From Hyphomicrobium_A sp963726795 (GTDB lineage Bacteria > Pseudomonadota > Alphaproteobacteria > Rhizobiales > Hyphomicrobiaceae), in the NCBI GenBank assembly GCA_963726795.1, contig CAVSDD010000004.1, forward strand, positions 1,116,001 to 1,180,000: a DNA stretch of 64,000 nucleotides, in the 5' to 3' direction. Under the pieces are notes generated by a model, which saw only the letters and a list, made by a program, of their open reading frames with translations, did no database searches and had not been told where the DNA came from. The position numbers were made by a program, and so were the translations under genes. The stretch's first letter is position 1. The number at the start of each line of letters is the position of its first letter. This document shows positions 15,278-23,575 of this stretch, in pieces.

Positions 15278-16726
15278 ATGGATACGAAAGTCGCAACTCT
15301 GCTCAAGACCAAGGCCTACATCGATGGGGCCTGGGTCGGCGGGAAATCACAGTTCGCGGTGACCAACAAGGCCACCGGCGAGGAAATCGCGCGCGTCCCC
15401 GATCTGGGCGCCAACGAGACCAAGGCCGCCATCGAGGCGGCGCATCGCGCCTTTGGGCCGTGGTCGAAACTGCTGGCCAAGCAGCGCTCGCAGATCCTGC
15501 GCAACTGGTATGAGCTCATCATCGAGAACGCCGACGAGCTGGCGCTGCTTCTGACCAAGGAGCAGGGCAAGCCGCTCGCCGAGGCAAAGGGCGAGATTCT
15601 GTACGGAGCGGCATTCGTCGAGCTGTTCGCCGAGGAAGCCAAGCGCGTGTACGGCGAAACGATCCCCACGCACAAGGCGGACGCTCGCGTCATCGTCATG
15701 AAGCAGCCGATCGGTGTCGTCGGCGCGATCACCCCGTGGAATTTTCCCAACGCGATGATTACGCGCAAGGTATCGCCTGCACTCGCGGTCGGCTGCACGG
15801 TCGTCGTCAAGCCGGCCGAAGATACGCCGTTGTCTGCGCTGGCTCTGGCCGAGCTTGGCGAGCGGGCAGGTTTCCCCAAGGGTGTGCTCAATGTCGTGAC
15901 GGCAAAGAACCCGGTTCCGGTCGGCGATGAGCTGACGGGCAACAAGCTCGTGCGCATGATCACCTTCACCGGCTCGACGGAGGTCGGCAAGCACCTCATG
16001 GAGAAGGCCGCGCGCACCGTGAAGCGCGTCGGCATGGAGCTCGGCGGCAACGCGCCGTTCATCGTCTTCGACGATGCCGATCTCGATCGTGCGGTTACCG
16101 GCGCGATCGCTTCGAAATTCCGCAACGCCGGGCAGACCTGCGTGTGCGCCAATCGCATGCTGGTGCAGGCCGGCGTCTATGACGCTTTTGCCAAGAAGCT
16201 CGCGGAAGCCGTTGCAAAGCTGAAGGTCGGTCCCGGCACTGAGCCGGGCGTTACCGTGGGCCCGCTGATCAACAAGGATGCCGTCGCGAAGGTCGAGCGG
16301 CACGTGGCCGATGCCGTCAAGCACGGCGCGCAAGTCGTGGTCGGCGGGAAGCCCGATGCGCTGGGCGGCACGTTCTTTGAGCCAACGATCCTCACCGGCG
16401 CCACGCCAGAGATGCTCATCGCCCGCGAGGAGACGTTTGGTCCGGTGGCCGCGCTCTTCAAGTTCGAGACCGAAGCCGACGCCGTGCGCATGGCGAACGA
16501 CACCCCGTATGGCCTGGCCGCCTATTTCTTCACGCGCGATATGGGCCGCTGCTGGCGGGTGGCTGAAGCGCTCGATTATGGCATCGTCGGAATCAACGAG
16601 GGCTTGACCTCGACCGAGGTCGCGCCGTTCGGCGGCTTCAAGGAAAGCGGCATCGGTCGTGAGGGGTCGCATCACGGCATCGAAGAATTCCTGGAAATCA
16701 AGTACACCCTCATGGGCGGGCTCTGA
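15278..16726 (+). CDS. gabD: NAD(P)-dependent succinate-semialdehyde dehydrogenase
   Basis: A 482-residue aldehyde dehydrogenase that fits the GabD/SSADH subgroup and oxidises succinate semialdehyde to succinate in GABA breakdown. It shows the NAD-binding segment PWNFPNAM near 150, the glycine motif FTGSTEVGK near 230, the general base in MELGGNAPF near 255, and the catalytic cysteine C288 in GQTCVCANR, whose second Cys is the redox partner typical of SSADH. The C-terminus GFKESGIGREGSHHG is also the SSADH form. ATG at 15278 lacks a strong ribosome site. No gabT is adjacent. Confidence 0.9.
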   Translation: MDTKVATLLKTKAYIDGAWVGGKSQFAVTNKATGEEIARVPDLGANETKAAIEAAHRAFGPWSKLLAKQRSQILRNWYELIIENADELALLLTKEQGKPLAEAKGEILYGAAFVELFAEEAKRVYGETIPTHKADARVIVMKQPIGVVGAITPWNFPNAMITRKVSPALAVGCTVVVKPAEDTPLSALALAELGERAGFPKGVLNVVTAKNPVPVGDELTGNKLVRMITFTGSTEVGKHLMEKAARTVKRVGMELGGNAPFIVFDDADLDRAVTGAIASKFRNAGQTCVCANRMLVQAGVYDAFAKKLAEAVAKLKVGPGTEPGVTVGPLINKDAVAKVERHVADAVKHGAQVVVGGKPDALGGTFFEPTILTGATPEMLIAREETFGPVAALFKFETEADAVRMANDTPYGLAAYFFTRDMGRCWRVAEALDYGIVGINEGLTSTEVAPFGGFKESGIGREGSHHGIEEFLEIKYTLMGGL

Positions 16727-16824
16727 CCGCAGCCGCGGAATGATCTACGCGGTTCGTGCGTGAAGGCGCGCGTTTCACCTAGACCAAATGCTCCTTGCGG
16801 AGCGGCCTCGCGGGGAGGGCTGCC

Positions 16825-17523
16825 ATGGACGCCGACGCCTTGAAGCTCCAGGCCGCGGAGCGCGCGCTTCAATACGTGGAGCCGGGCATGAAGCTCGGCC
16901 TCGGTACGGGATCGACGGCGGCCAAGTTCGTCGATCTGCTTGGGCCCAAGGTGCGCGCCGGCCTCGACGTTGTCTGCGTCGCCACCTCGGAGGCGACGCA
17001 GGTTCGCGCCGAGGCGCTCGGCATCCGCATGGCCTCGCTCGATGAGATGCCGTTTCTCGATCTGACGGTCGACGGCGCCGATGAGCTCGACGAGGAACTG
17101 CGCCTGATCAAGGGCGGCGGCGGTGCGCTGCTGCGCGAAAAGATCGTCGCGACGGCCTCGGGGCGCATGATCGTGATCGCCGACGCGTCGAAACGCGTCG
17201 CGACGCTCGGGGCGTTTCCGCTGCCGCTTGAAGTCGTGCCGTTCGGACTGACGGCGACGCGCAACATGATTATCGCTCTTGCCGCTGATGCCGGCTGCGA
17301 AGGCGAGATCACGGTGCGCAAGCTTGCTGGCGGCAAACCGTTCCTCACCGACAGCGGCAACTACATTCTCGATTGCGCGTTTGGGTCCATTCCCGATCCG
17401 GAGGATCTGGACGAAGCGCTGAAGCTGATCCCGGGCGTGGTCGAGAACGGATTGTTCATCGGCATTGCCGATCTTGCCATCGTTGCCGGGCCGAGCGGCG
17501 TCGACATCATCAGCACCGAGTGA
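16825..17523 (+). CDS. rpiA: ribose-5-phosphate isomerase A
   Basis: A 232-residue cytoplasmic isomerase that interconverts ribose 5-phosphate and ribulose 5-phosphate in the pentose phosphate pathway. Family signatures are clear: GLGTGSTAAKFVDLL near residue 25, DGADELDEEL near 80 (catalytic Asp/Glu), and KGGGGALLREKIVA near 92 with the phosphate-binding lysine. The start is ATG at 16825, with GGGGAGGG upstream; a longer frame from 16795 lacks a ribosome site. The DUF2059 gene follows 8 bases after its stop and glutathione reductase 31 bases after that, so the three probably form an operon. Confidence 0.95.
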   Translation: MDADALKLQAAERALQYVEPGMKLGLGTGSTAAKFVDLLGPKVRAGLDVVCVATSEATQVRAEALGIRMASLDEMPFLDLTVDGADELDEELRLIKGGGGALLREKIVATASGRMIVIADASKRVATLGAFPLPLEVVPFGLTATRNMIIALAADAGCEGEITVRKLAGGKPFLTDSGNYILDCAFGSIPDPEDLDEALKLIPGVVENGLFIGIADLAIVAGPSGVDIISTE

Positions 17524-17531
17524 GAGTGACC

Positions 17532-18017
17532 ATGTTTGATATTCTGAAGCGGCTTAGCGTCTCAATTTTCTTTGCAGCACTTTTTGCTTTTGCCGCTGCT
17601 GCCGAGCCCCCGGCCGCCGATCCCGCGCGCGTTGCCGCCGCGAAAGACATGATGGAAGCAACGGGGGTGATGAAGCAGATGGACAGCATGGTCGCCGCGA
17701 TGGGTGAGGGCTTCCGCAACGGCGCTGCCGATGCTTCCGGTGCCGCGAAGGCCGAGGAAGCGGGGCAGGAGTTCGACCGCCACATGAAGCGGCTGATGTC
17801 CTACCGCGAGCAGATGGTTGATGACTTCGCCGTGCTCTATGCCAAGCGCTTCACTGTCGATGAGCTCAAGTCGATCGCCGATTTCTACCGCTCGCCGACG
17901 GGCGCCAAGTTCATCGCGGCGATGCCCGAGCTGATCCAGGACGGCGCCGAGATCGGCATCAAGTACAGCCGCCTGGCCGTTGACGATGAAGCCGCGCACA
18001 AGCCGCTGCCCCAGTAG
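17532..18017 (+). CDS. DUF2059 domain secreted protein
   Basis: A 161-residue exported protein with a signal peptide (KRLSVSIFFAALFAFAAAA, cleavage near residue 24) and a DUF2059 domain. The domain shows the usual helical run ending in VLYAKRFTVDELKSIADFYRSPTGAKF, where the last helix pair with FYxSPxGxK is the family hallmark. The function is unknown; the family is widespread in alpha- and gammaproteobacterial periplasms. It sits 8 bases after rpiA and 31 bases before gor, in the same orientation. The ATG at 17532 follows AGTGAGAG. Confidence 0.85.
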   Translation: MFDILKRLSVSIFFAALFAFAAAAEPPAADPARVAAAKDMMEATGVMKQMDSMVAAMGEGFRNGAADASGAAKAEEAGQEFDRHMKRLMSYREQMVDDFAVLYAKRFTVDELKSIADFYRSPTGAKFIAAMPELIQDGAEIGIKYSRLAVDDEAAHKPLPQ

Positions 18018-18048
18018 TAGCCGAGGCCGATCCTGAGCAGGCGCCCGC

Positions 18049-19431
18049 ATGAGCCAATTCGACTACGATTTGTTTGTGATCGGCGCGGGGTCGGGCGGCG
18101 TGCGCGCGGCGCGCGTCGCTTCGGGCTACGGCGCCAGGGTCGCGATCGCGGAGGAGTATCGCGTCGGCGGCACCTGCGTGATCCGCGGCTGCGTCCCCAA
18201 GAAGATCCTCGTGCTCGCAAGCCGCTGTGCCGACGACATCGAGGATGCGCGCGGGTTTGGCTGGACGCTTGATGCGCCGAAGTTCGATTGGGCAGCCCTG
18301 ATCGCGGCCAAGGACAGGGAGATCGCGCGCCTGGAAGCCATCTACAAGACGGGGCTGGCGGCGGCGAAGGTTGAGACCATCGAGGAGCGGGCAACCGTCA
18401 CCGGCGCCAACGCGGTGACGCTCTCCGAGTCGGGGCGCAGCATCACCGCCGGCAAGATCCTCATCGCCACGGGCGGCGCCCCGACACTGGGCAAGCCCAT
18501 TCCCGGCATCGAGCACGTCATCACCTCGAACGAAGCGTTCAACTTGAAGCGCCTGCCGCAGTCCATCATCATCGCCGGCGGCGGCTATGTCGCCGTCGAG
18601 TTCGCCGGCATCTTCTCGCATCTCGGCGCCAAGACCACGCTCGTCTACCGCGGCGACAAGATATTGCGCGGGTTCGACGAGGACCTCCGCGACCAACTCA
18701 TCGCGGCCTACACCAGGCAGGGCATGCGCTTCGTTACCGAGCGCGTGTTCACGCGCATCGACAAGACGGCGGACGGGCTCGTCGGTCATCTCTCGGACGG
18801 CACCACGCTTCAAGCCGAAGCGATCATGTTCGCCGTCGGGCGCGCGCCCAACACGGCGGGCCTCGGCCTCGACAAGGTTGGCGTGGAGCTCGGATGGAAC
18901 GGCCACGTGGTCGTCAACGAGTACTCGAAATCCTCGGTCGACAGCATTTTTGCCGTCGGCGACGTGACCGGCCGCGCGGCGCTCACGCCCGTCGCCATCC
19001 GCGAGGGGCACGCATTTGCCGACACCGAGTTCGGCAGCAAGCCGCGCATGGTCGAGCACGACTTCATCCCCACCGCGGTTTTCTCAACCCCCGAGATCGC
19101 GACCGTCGGTCTGCCCGAGCACGTGGCGCGCGAACGTTGCGGCGGCGTGAATATCTACAAGGCGGCGTTCCGCCCCCTCAAGGCCACCATGTCCGGGCGC
19201 GAGGAGCGCACGTTCATGAAGCTCGTCGTCGATGCGGAGAGCGACAAAATCGTCGGCTGCCACATGCTGGGCGAGGATGCGGGCGAGATCATCCAGATGG
19301 CGACGATCGCGGTGCGCCTCGGCGCCACGAAGGCCGATTTCGACGCCACCATGGCGCTGCATCCAACAGCGGCGGAGGAGTTCGTGACGCTGCGCGAGAA
19401 GTGGATGGCGCCGACCGAGGCGGCGGGTTGA
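18049..19431 (+). CDS. gor: glutathione-disulfide reductase
   Basis: A 460-residue FAD-dependent pyridine nucleotide disulfide oxidoreductase that reduces glutathione disulfide with NADPH in the cytoplasm. The FAD site GAGSGGVRAAR is at residues 12-22 and the redox-active disulfide C43/C48 is in GGTCVIRGCVPKK. The second nucleotide site is AGGGYVAVEFAG near 180. The C-terminal dimer domain ends with the active-site His in ALHPTAAEE near 439. The CVIRGCVPKK form separates Gor from lipoamide dehydrogenase. It probably shares a transcript with rpiA and the DUF2059 gene. Confidence 0.93.
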   Translation: MSQFDYDLFVIGAGSGGVRAARVASGYGARVAIAEEYRVGGTCVIRGCVPKKILVLASRCADDIEDARGFGWTLDAPKFDWAALIAAKDREIARLEAIYKTGLAAAKVETIEERATVTGANAVTLSESGRSITAGKILIATGGAPTLGKPIPGIEHVITSNEAFNLKRLPQSIIIAGGGYVAVEFAGIFSHLGAKTTLVYRGDKILRGFDEDLRDQLIAAYTRQGMRFVTERVFTRIDKTADGLVGHLSDGTTLQAEAIMFAVGRAPNTAGLGLDKVGVELGWNGHVVVNEYSKSSVDSIFAVGDVTGRAALTPVAIREGHAFADTEFGSKPRMVEHDFIPTAVFSTPEIATVGLPEHVARERCGGVNIYKAAFRPLKATMSGREERTFMKLVVDAESDKIVGCHMLGEDAGEIIQMATIAVRLGATKADFDATMALHPTAAEEFVTLREKWMAPTEAAG

Positions 19432-19470
19432 CGCTCTCCATTGGCGTTTCCAATTGCCGCCGTTTGCCTT

Positions 19471-19559
19471 CCAATTGCCTTTCAATTCCTTTCCGATTCG
19501 CCGTCCCGATTGCCGTCCGATTGCCGCCCATTGACGCTCTGCAGTTGAAAGGCAATTGG
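19471..19559. repeat. 15-bp perfect inverted repeat with AATTGCC-type degenerate repeats between gor and the SDR gene
   Basis: CCAATTGCCTTTCAA (19471-19485) recurs as its exact reverse complement at 19545-19559. The loop and the bases before it hold further degenerate units such as CCAATTGCCG, CCGATTGCCG and CCCATTGACG. The block fills most of the 164-base gap and is unlike surrounding DNA. There is no T-run, so a simple terminator is unlikely. Confidence 0.7.
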
Positions 19560-19595
19560 CGCGGTGCTACGCCCGCGGCGTTCGCGGGAGGGGTC

Positions 19596-20348
19596 ATGCG
19601 GCTCAAGGACAAAATAGCGCTCGTCACCGGCTCGGCGGCCGGAATCGGGCTCGCGGTAGCCAAGTTGTTCGCGGCGGAAGGCGCTCACGTCTACATCACC
19701 GACGTCGACGGGGAAGGCGCGGCCAAGGCCGCAGCCGCTGTAACCGCCGCCGGCCACAAGGCCACCGCCATGACGGTCGACGTCTCGCGCGGGCAGGACG
19801 TCTCCGCGCTCATGCGCCAGATCGACCAGCAGCACCGCCGCCTCGACGCCGTCGTCAACAACGCGGGCATCAACATCCGCACCGACTTCCGCAACATGTC
19901 TGACGCCGACTGGGTCAAGCTGCGCGAGGTGAACCTCGACGGCATCGTGCGCATCGCGCGCGACGCATTTCCACTGATGAAGGCATCAGGTAGCGCCTCG
20001 CTCGTCAATCTCGCTTCGATCATGGGGCACCGTGGCATGCGCACGCTCGCGGCCTATGGTGCCACCAAGGGTGCCATCTCGGCGCTGACGCGCGGGCTCG
20101 CGGTGGAATTCGGGCCCTACAACATCCGGGTCAACGCGCTGGCCCCGGGCTTCATCGAAACGGCTTTGACCGAGCGCGTGCTGCGCGTGAAAGCCTTCTC
20201 CGACGCGCTGCTCGAGCAAACGCCGCTCAATCGTTTTGGAACGGCGGAAGACGTGGCGCATGCGGCGCTATTCCTCGCGTCCTCCGAATCGTCGTTCATC
20301 ACCGGCGCCGAAATCGCGGTCGATGGCGGCATGGCAGCGGCTTTGTAA
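19596..20348 (+). CDS. short-chain dehydrogenase/reductase (SDR)
   Basis: A 250-residue classical SDR oxidoreductase. The cofactor motif TGSAAGIG is at about residues 12-19, NNAGI near 88, the catalytic serine in NLASIMG near 140, and Y-x-x-x-K in YGATKGA near 153. The C-terminus ends ITGAEIAVDGGMAA, usual for FabG-like members. The substrate is unknown. ATG at 19596 has GGGAGGGG upstream; the open frame continues back into gor only as an antiparallel artefact of GC-rich DNA. It is separated from gor by an unusual repeat block. Confidence 0.88.
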   Translation: MRLKDKIALVTGSAAGIGLAVAKLFAAEGAHVYITDVDGEGAAKAAAAVTAAGHKATAMTVDVSRGQDVSALMRQIDQQHRRLDAVVNNAGINIRTDFRNMSDADWVKLREVNLDGIVRIARDAFPLMKASGSASLVNLASIMGHRGMRTLAAYGATKGAISALTRGLAVEFGPYNIRVNALAPGFIETALTERVLRVKAFSDALLEQTPLNRFGTAEDVAHAALFLASSESSFITGAEIAVDGGMAAAL

Positions 20349-20367
20349 CCGTGAGCCCTCCGCGCAT

Positions 20368-20398
20368 AAAAAAGGGCCGATCGCTCTCGCGACCGGCC
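20368..20398 (-). terminator. rho-independent terminator of csbD-like gene
   Basis: On the minus strand GGCCG-g-TCGC pairs with GCGA-t-CGGCC around loop GAGA and is followed by a run of T. It lies 36 bases past the csbD stop. Confidence 0.75.
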
Positions 20399-20433
20399 AA
20401 CATTTGCAAGCTATGGTTCGATAATGAGGAAGC

Positions 20434-20643
20434 TTACTTGTTCAGGGCCTTGTCGACGGCCTTCGCGCCTTCCTTGGCAGCGTCTTTGACCTTGCCGACC
20501 CCGACCTGAACGTTGCCCTTGATCTGCTGTGCGTCGCCTTCGGCCTCGAGGTTCTCATTGCCGGTGACGCGGCCGACGCCTTCCTTGACCTTGCCGATAG
20601 CTTCGTTGGCGTAGCCTTTGGCCTTGTCGGTTGTGCTGCTCAT
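20434..20643 (-). CDS. csbD: CsbD family stress response protein
   Basis: A 69-residue CsbD-family protein: small, highly charged and helical, with the typical KAKGYANEAIGKVKEGVG opening and a second similar unit (EAEGDAQQIKGNVQVGVGKVK). CsbD proteins are among the most strongly induced products of general stress regulons, but their molecular role is not known. The start is ATG at 20643, with GGAGG five bases before it; longer frames lack such a site. A perfect EcfG promoter lies 47 bases upstream and a terminator follows, so it is a monocistronic stress gene. Confidence 0.92.
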   Translation of the reverse strand: MSSTTDKAKGYANEAIGKVKEGVGRVTGNENLEAEGDAQQIKGNVQVGVGKVKDAAKEGAKAVDKALNK

Positions 20644-20690
20644 GTCATCCTCCATCAAACGTGCCCCGGGGGGTGGGGCGTCGCGGAGGT

Positions 20691-20715
20691 AACGCACTAA
20701 TTTACTGAAGGTTCC
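20691..20715 (-). promoter_or_regulatory. EcfG (general stress) promoter, perfect consensus
   Basis: On the minus strand GGAAC (20715-20711), 16 bases, CGTT (20694-20691). It serves csbD and lies just past the 3' end of the upstream ligase gene. Stress genes of the CsbD family are classical EcfG targets, so motif and gene support each other. Confidence 0.85.
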
Positions 20716-20743
20716 CGTGCCAGATGCGGCGTTAACGCGTCTG

Positions 20744-21877
20744 TCAGGTGCCCGCGACGGTCTCGGCAACCAGTGAATCGACGACGCCCGTCAGCGCTTC
20801 ATCGGTGCTTGCCCCGCCCGCAATCATCTTCTCGTAGAGCGCCACCTGGCGGTCGGCGCTGGTGCCCCCAGTTGCGATCTTGAGCGCGTGGCGCACCTCC
20901 TTCTCGCAGCCGAGCACGGCTGCATCCTCGGCGATGAGGTCGAGCAGCTCGTCGATGAGGGACGCGAACGGCACGAGCTTGCCCTTGCCGAAATCGAACA
21001 GCGTCTCCTTCACGCTGTAGCGCTGCGCGCGCCACCGGTTCTCCTCAATGAGGAAGGCTGGATAGGAACGCCATTTCTGGTTATCGCGACGGAGGCGATA
21101 GAGCATGCGCAGGATGCACACGTAGAGCGCCGCGATCGAGATCGCGTCTTCCATCCGCGTGCAAACATCGGTGATGCGCATTTCGAGCGTTGGAAATTTT
21201 CCCGACGGCCGCATGTCCCACCAGATCTTGGTTGCGTCCTCGATGATGCCGTTGCTCACAAGCACATCGACCGTGCGCTGGAACTCGCCGAAGCTTTCGA
21301 AGCGCTGCGGCAGCCCGGTGCGCGGCAGCTCGTAGAAGACGGCGAGACGGTAGCTCTTCAGCCCGGTGTCTTCTCCTTGCCAGAACGGCGATGACGTCGA
21401 GAGCATGAGGAGGTGGGGCAGGAAATAGCGTGCCTGGTTCATCAGATCGATGCGCAGCTCGTCGTCCTCGATACCGGCGTGGACGTGCATCCCGCAAATT
21501 GCGAGCCGCCGGCCTATGCCGGCGAAGTCGCGCGCCAGCGCCTGATAGCGCGCTTTCGGCGTGGTCTCGAGCGTCGAGCGGTCGGCGAACGGGTGGGTGG
21601 ACGCCGCGATCGGCGCCAGGCCGAAGTCGCTCGCGATGCCGGCAATCGTCCGGCGCAGGTGGGCAAGCTCGCTGCTGGCGGTCTTGAAGTCGCGGCAGAC
21701 GCTGGTGCCGACCTCGATCTGCGAACGGAAGAATTCGGGCGCCACCTGCTTGCCGAGCGCTGCCTCGCAGGCCTCCATCAGGGCCGCGGGCGCTGCACCA
21801 AAGCCACGGGTCGCAAGGTCGACGAGGTGGTACTCCTCCTCGATCCCGAATGTGAAGGTTGGCTCTTTCAGGCTCAT
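20744..21877 (-). CDS. carboxylate-amine ligase, GCS2/YbdK family
   Basis: A 377-residue ATP-dependent ligase of glutamate-cysteine ligase family 2 (YbdK type). The N-terminal ATP/metal strand FGIEEEYHLVD is at residues 10-20; other family segments are GMHVHAGIEDDELRIDLMN near 128 and LEMRITDVCTRMEDAI near 230. E. coli YbdK shows weak gamma-glutamylcysteine synthetase activity, so a link to thiol or amino-acid metabolism is possible. ATG at 21877. It is on the same strand as csbD but csbD has its own stress promoter beyond its 3' end. Confidence 0.9.
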   Translation of the reverse strand: MSLKEPTFTFGIEEEYHLVDLATRGFGAAPAALMEACEAALGKQVAPEFFRSQIEVGTSVCRDFKTASSELAHLRRTIAGIASDFGLAPIAASTHPFADRSTLETTPKARYQALARDFAGIGRRLAICGMHVHAGIEDDELRIDLMNQARYFLPHLLMLSTSSPFWQGEDTGLKSYRLAVFYELPRTGLPQRFESFGEFQRTVDVLVSNGIIEDATKIWWDMRPSGKFPTLEMRITDVCTRMEDAISIAALYVCILRMLYRLRRDNQKWRSYPAFLIEENRWRAQRYSVKETLFDFGKGKLVPFASLIDELLDLIAEDAAVLGCEKEVRHALKIATGGTSADRQVALYEKMIAGGASTDEALTGVVDSLVAETVAGT

Positions 21878-22106
21878 TCCGCGCTCACTACATGCGGGTA
21901 CGCGAGTTTACGAAGCGGTGCACAAAACCGCCCGCGAAGGCCGCCCTGGCGTGTATGCAACTCCTTGATGGGGCCGCTGGTCTCGTTGGCGAGGGTAGCC
22001 TATAAAGCTTTCGCAAATGGCATAACGCCTTCAAGGCGATGCGGCGCCAAGCCTGGATCGGCTGACGTCGCCGGCACCTCAAAAGCAGGTGCGGTGGAGA
22101 AAGACT

Positions 22107-23507
22107 ATGGCGGCACCCTGGACCCCCGACAGCTGGCGATCGAAGGCGATCGTGCAGGTGCCCGAGTATCCCGACAAGGCGGCGCTCGCCAATGTCGAGG
22201 GGAAGCTCGCGTCCTATCCGCCGCTGGTGTTTGCCGGCGAGGCGGACAAGCTGAAGTGTGCGCTCGCCGAGGTGGCGGCGGGAGAAGCGTTCCTGCTGCA
22301 AGGTGGCGACTGCGCTGAGAGCTTCAGCGAGCACAGTGCCAACCACATCCGCGAGCTATTCCGCGTCTTCCTGCAGATGGCCGTCGTGCTGACCTATTCC
22401 GGCGGGTTGCCCGTCGTGAAGGTCGGCCGCATTGCAGGCCAGTTCGCCAAACCGCGCTCCTCCCCGACCGAGAAGCGCGGCGAAGCGGAGCTGCCGAGCT
22501 ATCGCGGCGACATCATCAATGGCGAAGGGTTCACCAGCGCCGAGCGGATCCCGGATCCGCAGCGCCAGCTCGACGCCTATCGCCAATCGGCGGCGACGCT
22601 CAATCTGCTGCGCGCCTTCTCCGAAGGCGGCTATGCCAGCCTCGACAATGTGCTGCGCTGGCTGCTCGATTTCGAGCAGAAGAGCCCGTTCGGCAAGAAG
22701 TATCGCGAGATGGGCGAGCAGATCCAGACGGCGCTGCGCTTCATGCGCTCGTGCGGCGTAACGTCGACGACGGTGCCCGCGCTCGGGCGCACGTCGTTCT
22801 ACACCAGCCACGAAAGCCTGCTGCTCAACTACGAGCAGGCGCTGGTGCGCCGCGACGAGGCGGGCGGCACGCAGAACTGGTACGCAACTTCCGGCCACAT
22901 GCTGTGGATCGGCGACCGAACGCGTCAGCCTGACAACGCCCACGTCGAGTTCCTGCGCGGCATTCGCAATCCGATCGGCGTCAAATGCGGCCCATCGCTC
23001 GAGCCCGATGGCCTCGTGCGGCTCATGGACATCCTGAACCCGACCGACGAGCCGGGTCGCCTGACGCTCATCTGCCGGTTCGGGTCCGACAAGGCCGAGA
23101 AGCATTTGCCCAAGCTCATCCGCGCGGTGCGCAAGGAAGGCCGCACGGTCGTGTGGTCCTGCGATCCCATGCACGGCAATACAATCAGCGCAGCGAACGG
23201 CTACAAGACCCGGCCCTTCGAGCGCATCCTCAAGGAGGCGGAGACGTTCTTCGACGTGCATCGTGCAGAGGGCACGCACGCGGGCGGCATCCACGTAGAG
23301 ATGACAGGCTCGCCCGTGACCGAGTGCACGGGCGGCGCGTCGGCGAACATCTCCGAGGCGCAGCTCAAGGACCGCTATCACACGTTGTGCGATCCCCGTC
23401 TCAATGCGGACCAGGCACTCGAGCTTGCCTTCCTGATCGCGGAGCGCCTGAAGCAGGACCGCGAAGCCTCAGGACAGCCCACGCGGCCGATCTCCGCGGT
23501 CGGCTGA
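22107..23507 (+). CDS. class II 3-deoxy-7-phosphoheptulonate synthase
   Basis: A 466-residue plant-type (class II) DAHP synthase that condenses phosphoenolpyruvate and erythrose 4-phosphate at the entry of the shikimate pathway. Recognisable segments are LLQGGDCAESF near 62, KVGRIAGQFAKPRS near 102, LPSYRGDIIN near 127, the metal/PEP site VWSCDPMHGNT near 355 and GGIHVEMTG near 400. Length agrees with the family. ATG at 22107 follows GTGGAGAAAG; an in-frame GTG/ATG 18 bases earlier lacks a site. An 8-codon frame with one Trp codon (22039) precedes it but is too weak to call a leader. Confidence 0.94.
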   Translation: MAAPWTPDSWRSKAIVQVPEYPDKAALANVEGKLASYPPLVFAGEADKLKCALAEVAAGEAFLLQGGDCAESFSEHSANHIRELFRVFLQMAVVLTYSGGLPVVKVGRIAGQFAKPRSSPTEKRGEAELPSYRGDIINGEGFTSAERIPDPQRQLDAYRQSAATLNLLRAFSEGGYASLDNVLRWLLDFEQKSPFGKKYREMGEQIQTALRFMRSCGVTSTTVPALGRTSFYTSHESLLLNYEQALVRRDEAGGTQNWYATSGHMLWIGDRTRQPDNAHVEFLRGIRNPIGVKCGPSLEPDGLVRLMDILNPTDEPGRLTLICRFGSDKAEKHLPKLIRAVRKEGRTVVWSCDPMHGNTISAANGYKTRPFERILKEAETFFDVHRAEGTHAGGIHVEMTGSPVTECTGGASANISEAQLKDRYHTLCDPRLNADQALELAFLIAERLKQDREASGQPTRPISAVG

Positions 23508-23575
23508 TTAGGGCCGCTCGCATTTACTCGACGCCGGCGCGGATTCGCCGGCGATTTCGGGCTTAAGGTCGTTCC

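Noticed and set aside
18894..20348. 484-codon frame fusing antisense-like gor sequence to the SDR
   Set aside because: The first 234 codons overlap gor in another frame and are Arg-rich noise; the SDR starts at 19596 with a good ribosome site.
22039..22065. 8-codon frame with one Trp codon before the DAHP synthase as a trp-type leader
   Set aside because: A single Trp codon, no clear alternative hairpins and a poor ribosome site.
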